DNA of 6,459 bases from Acetobacteraceae bacterium (GTDB lineage: Bacteria > Pseudomonadota > Alphaproteobacteria > Acetobacterales > Acetobacteraceae). A program made the translations under genes and the position numbers. The notes beneath the pieces are model-generated. The model ran no database searches, was not told the DNA's origin, and saw nothing but the letters and a program-made list of their open reading frames with translations. Shown here piece after piece: positions 1 to 4,772 of the stretch. The stretch lies in contig DAICYU010000250.1 of assembly GCA_027311485.1 (NCBI GenBank), forward strand, positions 1 through 6,459, read 5' to 3'. The first letter of the stretch is position 1. Every line of letters begins with the position of its first letter.

Positions 1-169
1 GCCCTGCTTGCTGCTGGTCAGCGCCCGGTTTGAGAACACACCTCGGCAGGAGAATGTGCAATGCCTCTATGGACGATCCGATCAGCGCCGTGAACTCGCG
101 ACAACAATATCCATACTTGAACAGATCGAGATAATGAAATGCTTTCTTTATCATTAGGATATTATTCAT
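1..169 (-). CDS. Unidentified protein, N-terminal fragment running off the left edge
   Basis: An open leftward frame starts at an ATG whose complement is at 167-169 and stays open to the window edge (56 codons). The protein begins MNNILMIKKAFHYLDLF and continues with a Cys-Cys pair (residues 22-23) and a hydrophobic ALHILLP stretch. On its own strand an AGGG Shine-Dalgarno sits 7 nt before the ATG, and a TATAAC -10-like hexamer lies a little further upstream, so start, RBS and promoter agree. The segment is about 47% GC by my count, far below the GC-rich genes to the right, which hints at acquired DNA. I do not recognise the family and too little is visible to assign a function or see a domain. 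A rightward frame over the same bases (2-154) is also open but has no start inside the window and a less convincing composition. Confidence 0.5.
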   Translation of the reverse strand, partial: MNNILMIKKAFHYLDLFKYGYCCREFTALIGSSIEALHILLPRCVLKPGADQQQAG

Positions 170-174
170 ATCGC

Positions 175-195
175 AACCCTGGCAGCGCCAGTGTT
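175..195. promoter_or_regulatory. Inverted repeat over the leftward gene's RBS and predicted +1
   Basis: The arms CTGGC and GCCAG (179-183 and 187-191) flank AGC, and after one mismatch they extend by AAC/GTT, giving a 21-bp imperfect dyad. On the minus strand it overlaps the end of the TATAAC hexamer, the expected transcription start near 186, and the AGGG Shine-Dalgarno. It could be a repressor operator or, if transcription begins further upstream, an RNA hairpin hiding the RBS. The sequence is seen directly; the role is inferred. Confidence 0.35.
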
Positions 196-221
196 ATAGC
201 CATTTGGCCCGTTGAATTAAA
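193..221 (-). promoter_or_regulatory. Candidate sigma-70-type promoter for the leftward gene
   Basis: Read on the minus strand, TTTAAT (216-221) and TATAAC (193-198) are separated by 17 bp. The -10 matches the consensus at 5 of 6 positions; the -35 is weak at about 3 of 6. Transcription would begin near 186, giving a leader of roughly 17 nt with the AGGG motif before the ATG at 169. Confidence 0.35.
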
Positions 222-252
222 GGTCGTAGTCCGACGCCCATTTCTGATTAAA

Positions 253-276
253 ACGCGTGGCCACAAAGCTGCTTTG
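253..276. promoter_or_regulatory. Cluster of short palindromes, possible operator
   Basis: Three perfect palindromes are packed together: ACGCGT (253-258), GTGGCCAC (257-264) and the 13-bp CAAAGC-T-GCTTTG (264-276). The last overlaps the -35-like TTGAAA (274-279) of the rightward promoter candidate, the position expected for a repressor or activator site. Palindromes this short can arise by chance, so the regulatory reading is an inference. Confidence 0.3.
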
Positions 277-303
277 AAAAATATCCAACTAGGAAAAAAT
301 ACT
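274..303 (+). promoter_or_regulatory. Candidate promoter for the rightward hypothetical gene
   Basis: TTGAAA (274-279) and AATACT (298-303) are spaced by 18 bp in the AT-rich intergenic stretch. The -35 matches consensus at 5 of 6 positions and the -10 at 4 of 6. Transcription would begin near 310, upstream of the start at 361. It is back to back with the leftward promoter candidate. Confidence 0.35.
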
Positions 304-360
304 TGAATCTCCCACCCCATCATGCTACCAGCGCCACTATCCCAACCAACGCCGGCCGGC

Positions 361-936
361 ATGAATCCCTCATCCAAGCCAGACGCACAGCCCGCCGTCC
401 TTCTCGAACTCATCCTCCTCACCCTCATACCCCTGTTCCTGCCCGCCACCGGCAGCAACCCCGATCAGGCCCGCGCCGCCGCGCTGCAAACCATCGGCGC
501 CTGGGGCTCCGATGACCCCGCCGACCTGCTGTTGATCGCGCAATCCGTCACCTTCAGCCTCGCCGCGCTCGATACGATCCGCCTGTCCACCCAGCCCGGT
601 CACGCACCCGCCACCATCCTCCGCCTGCGCGGCAATGCCGTCAGCCTCGGCCGCTCCGCCGATCGCGCCCGGTCCGCCCTGCACCGGCGCCACACGCCCG
701 CGCCACGCCTGCGCCCGGCGGCGCCACGGCCCGCTCCGCCCGCCCAACCTGTCGCGCCCACTCGGCCCGACCCGGCCCGCACCGCCGCCTGGGCCGCCGC
801 CTTCACCGGCCTCGCTCATGAGGTCGCCGCCGGGGCTGATGCCGGCGATCCCACCATGCGGCTGCGCGCCAACGCCCTGTCCTCTGCCGCAAGCACCCTG
901 CTGTCCGTTCCGCAAGCCCGCCCCCCGCTGGGATAA
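361..936 (+). CDS. Conserved-looking hypothetical protein, possibly Acetobacteraceae-type
   Basis: This 191-residue protein has no assigned function. It has a hydrophobic N-terminal segment (residues 12-29, VLLELILLTLIPLFLPA) that could be a membrane-associated helix. A helical stretch DLLLIAQSVTFSLAALD (55-71) and an LRLRGNAVSLGRS stretch (87-99) follow. Residues 105-150 are a Pro/Arg/Ala-rich, probably disordered linker, and the last 40 residues look helical again. From memory, small proteins with a LIAQ...F.LAALD...LRLRGNA pattern occur in Acetobacteraceae as uncharacterised genes; this is not a database result. An in-frame ATG at 322 would add 13 residues, but those codons include two CTA, rare in this GC-rich style, so 361 is preferred. 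Neither start has a clear Shine-Dalgarno. The stop TAA falls within the first unit of the tandem repeat that follows. Confidence 0.6.
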   Translation: MNPSSKPDAQPAVLLELILLTLIPLFLPATGSNPDQARAAALQTIGAWGSDDPADLLLIAQSVTFSLAALDTIRLSTQPGHAPATILRLRGNAVSLGRSADRARSALHRRHTPAPRLRPAAPRPAPPAQPVAPTRPDPARTAAWAAAFTGLAHEVAAGADAGDPTMRLRANALSSAASTLLSVPQARPPLG

Positions 937-988
937 ACACCCCAGGACAACCCCCCCAGGACAAACCCCCGGGGATAAACGTCACCCC
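931..988. repeat. Degenerate 14-bp tandem repeat, four units
   Basis: Four head-to-tail units follow the pattern GGAYAAACnCCCCn: GGATAAACACCCCA (931-944), GGACAACCCCCCCA (945-958), GGACAAACCCCCGG (959-972) and GGATAAACGTCACCCC (973-988, 16 bp). The first unit supplies the stop codon of the upstream gene. The strand asymmetry is strong, with C runs on + and G runs on -. It fills much of the gap before sspB. Function is unknown; replication slippage is the simplest origin. Confidence 0.65.
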
Positions 989-1002
989 CTGATGAAGCCT
1001 CT

Positions 1003-1030
1003 TTGCCGCCCGGCACGTACGCGCTATGGG
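1003..1030 (+). promoter_or_regulatory. Weak promoter candidate upstream of sspB
   Basis: TTGCCG (1003-1008) and TATGGG (1025-1030) are spaced by 16 bp. Both hexamers are poor matches (about 4 and 3 of 6). A promoter is expected in the 150-bp gap between the hypothetical gene and sspB, and this is the best pair I can see. Read-through from the upstream gene is also possible. Confidence 0.2.
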
Positions 1031-1062
1031 TTACCCTGGTGGAAAAGCAGGAAAGGCCACAT

Positions 1063-1086
1063 ATGACAGGGCCTTGGGGGCACTGA
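1063..1086 (+). CDS. Seven-codon leader ORF (MTGPWGH) overlapping the sspB start
   Basis: An ATG at 1063 is preceded by a strong purine-rich Shine-Dalgarno, AGGAAAGG (1049-1056), with 6 nt spacing. The frame reads MTGPWGH and stops at TGA (1084-1086), whose A is the first base of the sspB ATG (TGATG). sspB itself has only a GGGGG run (1076-1080) 5 nt before its ATG. The layout suggests that ribosomes load at the leader and reinitiate at sspB. Too short for any homology argument; the ORF could be fortuitous, with the AGGAAAGG reflecting mis-set starts or chance. Confidence 0.35.
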   Translation: MTGPWGH

Positions 1087-1598
1087 TGGACGATGACCAC
1101 AAGCAGCAGCCGGAAAGCCTGCTGCCGTATGAGCGTTGGATTGAACAGGCACTGCGTCACGTCGTGGCCCAGGCGATCGAGCATGTCTCGCAGCACGGAT
1201 TACCGGGCGGACATCATTTCTACCTGACGTTCCGCACCGATCAGCCGGGCGTGGACATCCCGCAGCGCGTCCGCGCGCAATATCCGCAGGAAATGACCAT
1301 TGTTCTGCAACATCAGTTCTGGGACCTGGCGTTCAATCGCGAATCCGAAACCATCCAGGTCGGCCTGTCCTTTGGCGGCGTGCCCGCTCGGCTGACCATT
1401 CCGCTGGATGCAGTGGTGGAATTTGCCGATCCGCATATCCGCTACGGCCTGCGCTTCCAGTCGGCCGAGGCGCCGGCCGCCGCAGTCGAACCCGCACCCG
1501 AACCCGAAGCGCCAGCCGAACCGGCCGCGGAAACGGAGCCGAGCGAACCTGGCCAGGTCGTGAGCCTGGACGCGTTCCGCCGCCGTTCGCCGCAATAA
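1086..1598 (+). CDS. sspB: ClpXP adaptor protein SspB (alphaproteobacterial type)
   Basis: SspB delivers ssrA-tagged proteins made by tmRNA trans-translation, and other substrates, to the cytoplasmic ClpXP protease. The 170-residue product has the family layout. Residues 12-125 form the substrate-binding domain with the conserved stretches LLPYERWI (12-19), GGHHFYLTFRTD (41-52), MTIVLQHQFWDL (70-81) and LSFGGVPARLTIP (94-106). Residues about 126-155 are a Glu/Pro/Ala-rich flexible linker. The last 15 residues, GQVVSLDAFRRRSPQ, form the ClpX-binding tail. ATG 1086 is chosen over the in-frame ATG at 1026, since known alpha SspB proteins begin shortly before the LLPY motif and the extra 20 residues do not look like family sequence. 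The start overlaps the stop of a short leader ORF. The fumarase gene follows 37 bp downstream with no visible terminator, so co-transcription is likely. Confidence 0.93.
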   Translation: MDDDHKQQPESLLPYERWIEQALRHVVAQAIEHVSQHGLPGGHHFYLTFRTDQPGVDIPQRVRAQYPQEMTIVLQHQFWDLAFNRESETIQVGLSFGGVPARLTIPLDAVVEFADPHIRYGLRFQSAEAPAAAVEPAPEPEAPAEPAAETEPSEPGQVVSLDAFRRRSPQ

Positions 1599-1635
1599 AC
1601 TGGCGCGAGACCGACCAGACCGAAAGGACCCGCAC

Positions 1636-3282
1636 GTGGACCAAGCGGAACAACGCCCATCCAACTTCCTGTACGCGCCGATGTTCCCGCTCGGGCCGGA
1701 TACGACTCCCTGGCGCAAGCTGCCGATCGAGGGCATCCGCACCATCACGGTCGAAGGCAAGACGGTGCTGCGCATCGCGCCGGAAGCCCTGAGCGAATTG
1801 GCCCTGCGCGCCTACCATGACGTGTCGCACCTGCTGCGCCCCGGCCATCTGTCACAGTTGCGCAAGATCCTCGACGACCCCGAAGCCAGCGCCAATGACC
1901 GCTTCGTCGCACTCGATCTGCTGAAGAACGCCAATATCGCCGCCGGCGGCGTGCTGCCGATGTGCCAGGATACCGGCACCGCCATCGTCTTCGGCAAGAA
2001 AGGCCAGCGCGTCTGGGTCGATGGCAATGAGGAGGAGGCGATCTCCTGGGGCGTGCATCGCACCTACACAGAAACCAACCTGCGCTATTCACAGATGGCG
2101 CCGCTGTCGATGTTTGACGAAGTGAACACCGGCAACAACCTGCCGGTGCAGTTCGACATCATGGCCGCCCCCGGGGACGGCCACGCCGACGAATTCCACC
2201 TGATGTTCGTCGCCAAGGGCGGCGGCAGCGCCAACAAGACCTTCCTGTTCCAGGAAACCCGCGCCATCCTCTCGCCCGAGCGGCTGGCGAAGTTCCTGGA
2301 AACCAAGATGAAGACGCTGGGCACCTCGGCCTGCCCGCCCTACCATCTGGCCATCGTCATCGGCGGCACCTCAGCCGAGATGAATCTGAAGGCGGTGAAG
2401 CTGGCCTCGACCCGCTGGCTGGATACCCTGCCGACCAGCGGCAGCAAGGCCGGCCATGCGTTCCGCGATGTCGCGCTGGAACAGCAGGTGCTGGAGATCA
2501 GCCGCAACATCGGCATCGGCGCGCAGTTCGGCGGTAAGTATTTCTGCCACGACGTGCGCGTGGTGCGGCTGCCGCGGCACGGTGCGTCACTGCCGGTGGG
2601 CATCGGCGTATCCTGCAGCGCCGACCGGCAGATCCTGGCGAAAATCACGCCCGAAGGCGTGTTCCTGGAGCAGTTGGAAACCGAGCCGGCCAAATACCTG
2701 CCGGAAACCACCGACTCGCACCTGGGTAGCGAGGCCGTCGCCATCGATCTGAACCGGCCGATGCTGGAGATCCGCAAGGAACTGTCGAAGCATCCGGTGA
2801 AGACCCGCCTGTCCCTGACCGGCACGATGGTGGTGGCGCGCGACATCGCCCATGCCAAGCTGAAGGAACGGCTGGATAACGGCCTGCCGCTGCCCGACTA
2901 CATCAAGAACCACCCGGTCTATTACGCCGGCCCGGCGAAGACGCCGCAGGGCATGGCGACCGGCAGCTTCGGCCCCACCACCGCTGGCCGCATGGACAGC
3001 TACGTGCAGGAGTTCCAGGCCGCCGGCGGCTCCCTGATCATGCTGGCCAAGGGCAACCGGTCCAAAGCGGTGAAGGACGCCTGCAAGCAGTTCGGCGGCT
3101 TCTACCTGGGCAGCGTTGGCGGTCCCGCCGCCCGCCTGGCACAGGACTGCATCCGCAAGGTCGAGGTGCTGGAGTTCCCCGAGCTCGGCATGGAAGCCGT
3201 CTGGCGGATCGAGGTCGAGAATTTCCCGGCCTTCATCGTCATCGACGACAAGGGCAACGACTTTTACGACGGGATCAAGTGA
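1636..3282 (+). CDS. fumA: Fumarate hydratase class I, [4Fe-4S] type
   Basis: This enzyme interconverts fumarate and L-malate in the TCA cycle, in the cytoplasm, using an oxygen-sensitive [4Fe-4S] cluster. At 548 residues it has the length of E. coli FumA. The three cluster cysteines are visible: C110 in LPMCQDTG, C233 in TSACPPYH and C327 in GVSCSADRQ. Residues matching active-site positions known from the Leishmania class I fumarase are also present: D112, H315 (RHGASLP), R402 (VVARDIAH), T448/T449 and R452 (GPTTAGRM), and K472 (KGNRSKA). The N-terminal Fe-S domain spans roughly 20-335 and the C-terminal domain roughly 340-540. The start is GTG at 1636, with AAAGGA (1623-1628) 7 nt upstream; it precedes the family-typical MFPLGPDTTPWRKL. 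Nothing is truncated. The stop overlaps the next gene's ATG (TGATG). The sequence cannot separate it from closely related class I hydratases of tartrate or mesaconate, but the overall pattern favours fumarase. Confidence 0.95.
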   Translation: MDQAEQRPSNFLYAPMFPLGPDTTPWRKLPIEGIRTITVEGKTVLRIAPEALSELALRAYHDVSHLLRPGHLSQLRKILDDPEASANDRFVALDLLKNANIAAGGVLPMCQDTGTAIVFGKKGQRVWVDGNEEEAISWGVHRTYTETNLRYSQMAPLSMFDEVNTGNNLPVQFDIMAAPGDGHADEFHLMFVAKGGGSANKTFLFQETRAILSPERLAKFLETKMKTLGTSACPPYHLAIVIGGTSAEMNLKAVKLASTRWLDTLPTSGSKAGHAFRDVALEQQVLEISRNIGIGAQFGGKYFCHDVRVVRLPRHGASLPVGIGVSCSADRQILAKITPEGVFLEQLETEPAKYLPETTDSHLGSEAVAIDLNRPMLEIRKELSKHPVKTRLSLTGTMVVARDIAHAKLKERLDNGLPLPDYIKNHPVYYAGPAKTPQGMATGSFGPTTAGRMDSYVQEFQAAGGSLIMLAKGNRSKAVKDACKQFGGFYLGSVGGPAARLAQDCIRKVEVLEFPELGMEAVWRIEVENFPAFIVIDDKGNDFYDGIK

Positions 3283-3677
3283 TGCGGTTCTCGGTTGACC
3301 GGATCGACCACGTCGTCATCAACGTCTCCAGCGTTGAAATCGCGGCCGCATGGTACCAGCGCGTGCTGGGCATGGAGCGGGAGGATTTCGGCCCGCAGAA
3401 CCGCACAGCACTGAAATTCGGCGGCCAGAAGATTAACCTGCGTCCGATCGACGCCGATGTCGGCTCCTGGCCGACCGGCGCCTCGGTGGAGATCGGCGCC
3501 GCCGACCTGTGCTTCATCACCGCGGTGCCGCCGGATGAGGTGGTCGGGCATCTGCATGACTGCGGTGTGCAGATCCTGCAAGGACCCGTCCAAAGGACTG
3601 GCGCGCTCGGCGCCATCCAGTCGGTCTACTGCCGCGATCCGGACGGCAACCTGATTGAGATCTCCTCCTATCAGTAA
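3282..3677 (+). CDS. VOC-superfamily (glyoxalase-fold) protein, GLOD5-like
   Basis: The 131-residue product is a single vicinal-oxygen-chelate (glyoxalase/bleomycin-resistance) fold: two beta-alpha-beta-beta-beta modules, seen as RIDHVVINV (7-15) with the helix AAAWYQRVLGM, then the ADLCFIT strand (74-80) and the C-terminal DPDGNLIEIS (119-128). The order of motifs, including LKFGGQKINLRP and a GPVQRTGALG.I.SVY.RDPDGNLIE stretch, recalls vertebrate GLOD5 and bacterial relatives. Typical metal positions are H10 and E126; C77 stands where a His is often found, so activity as a classical glyoxalase I is doubtful and the substrate is unknown. ATG 3282 shares its A with the fumarase stop (TGATG) and has GGGA 7 nt upstream inside the fumarase gene, so translation is probably coupled. 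The GTG just before it (3279) is less likely. Confidence 0.85.
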   Translation: MRFSVDRIDHVVINVSSVEIAAAWYQRVLGMEREDFGPQNRTALKFGGQKINLRPIDADVGSWPTGASVEIGAADLCFITAVPPDEVVGHLHDCGVQILQGPVQRTGALGAIQSVYCRDPDGNLIEISSYQ

Positions 3678-3693
3678 CCATACCGACGCGGGC

Positions 3694-4767
3694 ATGGCCG
3701 GCGGCTTGCCCCGGTCGGCCGAGGCCCTGACCCTGGCCGACTTCGACTACGCGTTGCCGCCGGACCGCATCGCGCACGAGCCGGCCCGTCCGCGCGACTC
3801 CGCCCGGCTGTTGCATATCCGGCCGGACGGGCTCGCGGACCTGACCATCCGCGACCTGACGACCCTGCTTCGACCGGGTGACATCCTCGTCGCCAATGAT
3901 ACCCGTGTGTTCCCTGCCCAGCTCCGCGCTCGGCGGGGCGATGCCGGGATTGGCATCACCCTGGACCGGCCTGGTCCGGATGGGGCGTGGAAGGCCCTTG
4001 CCCGCAACGCCCGTCGTGTCCGGGTGGGCGATACGCTGACCATTGAAGGCTCCGATGCCCTGACCGCCCGGGTGTCCGACAAGGGCGCGGATGGCAGTCT
4101 TGCGCTGGTGTTCAACCTCGACGGCGACGCCCTGATGGCGGCGTTCGAGCAGGCCGGGGCGTTGGCCCTGCCGCCTTACATCGACCGTCCGCACGGCCCG
4201 CTGCCCCGGGATGCCGAGGATTACCAGACGGTCTTCGCCCGGCAGCAGGGCGCTGTGGCGGCGCCGACCGCCGGCCTGCATTTTACCCCGGAACTGCTGT
4301 CGGCCCTCGGCACTCTTGGCGTGCGGCGGGCGACCGTGACCTTGCACGTTGGCATCGGCACGTTCCTGCCGGTGCGGGTGGACCGCGTGACCGACCATCG
4401 TATGCACGCCGAACGTGGCGAGCTGACCGCTGAGACGGCCGCGGCGATCAATGCCGCCCGGCAAGCAGGCGGGCGTGTGGTCGCCGTCGGCACCACGAGC
4501 CTGCGGCTGCTGGAAACCGCCGCCCGGCTGGACGGCACGATAGAGCCGTTCGTGGGCGAGACGTCCTTGTTCATTCTGCCCGGCTACCGGTTCAAGGCGG
4601 TGGACCGCCTGCTGACCAATTTCCACCTGCCGCGGTCCACGCTGCTGATGCTGGTCTCGGCGTTTTCGGGGCGGGAGCGGATGCTGGCGGCGTATGCCCA
4701 TGCCGTCGCCGCCCAGTATCGGTTTCATTCCTATGGCGACGCGTGCTTCCTGGAACCCGCCGACTGA
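3694..4767 (+). CDS. queA: S-adenosylmethionine:tRNA ribosyltransferase-isomerase QueA
   Basis: QueA transfers and isomerises the ribosyl part of SAM onto preQ1 in the anticodon wobble position of GUN tRNAs (Asp, Asn, His, Tyr), producing epoxyqueuosine in the cytoplasm. The 357-residue protein matches the usual length (E. coli about 356). Family motifs appear in order: FDYALPPDRIAHEPARPRDSARLL at the N-terminus, VANDTRVFPA, YQTVFA (177-182), AAPTAGLHFT (189-198), LHVGIGTFLPV (217-227), VGTTSLRLLET (265-275), TNFHLPRSTLLMLVSAFSG (308-326) and the terminal HSYGDACFL. The ATG at 3694 is chosen, since the next upstream option, TTG at 3655, would overlap the VOC gene; no good Shine-Dalgarno precedes 3694, which fits coupling to the VOC gene 16 bp upstream. 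The tgt gene that often follows queA is not here; a convergent gene begins its 3' end 5 bp away. Confidence 0.95.
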   Translation: MAGGLPRSAEALTLADFDYALPPDRIAHEPARPRDSARLLHIRPDGLADLTIRDLTTLLRPGDILVANDTRVFPAQLRARRGDAGIGITLDRPGPDGAWKALARNARRVRVGDTLTIEGSDALTARVSDKGADGSLALVFNLDGDALMAAFEQAGALALPPYIDRPHGPLPRDAEDYQTVFARQQGAVAAPTAGLHFTPELLSALGTLGVRRATVTLHVGIGTFLPVRVDRVTDHRMHAERGELTAETAAAINAARQAGGRVVAVGTTSLRLLETAARLDGTIEPFVGETSLFILPGYRFKAVDRLLTNFHLPRSTLLMLVSAFSGRERMLAAYAHAVAAQYRFHSYGDACFLEPAD

Positions 4768-4772
4768 ACCCG

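Noticed and set aside
2..154. Rightward open frame entering from the left edge
   Set aside because: It occupies the same bases as the leftward gene, which has a start codon, RBS and promoter. It cannot be excluded without upstream sequence.
175..198. Integron attC-like site (AAC...GTT hairpin)
   Set aside because: The flanks do not fit the RYYYAAC and GTTRRRY core sites and the element is much shorter than attC.
1..320. tRNA, tmRNA or insertion-sequence remnant in the AT-rich region
   Set aside because: I found no T-loop GGTTCRA motif with a matching acceptor stem, no tmRNA tag sequence, and no transposase fragment or paired terminal repeats.
162..458. Leftward frame of 98 codons across the divergent intergenic region
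   Set aside because: It would span the promoter candidates of both neighbours and overlap the 5' end of the rightward gene; no RBS supports its start.
370..915. Leftward open frame of 181 codons antisense to the hypothetical gene
   Set aside because: Its translation is almost entirely Gly/Ala/Arg/Gln, while the rightward frame has helical, hydrophobic and motif-like segments and a promoter candidate.
1026..1085. 20-residue N-terminal extension of SspB from the ATG at 1026
   Set aside because: It has no suitable RBS and the residues do not resemble the family, whose members begin shortly before the LLPY motif.
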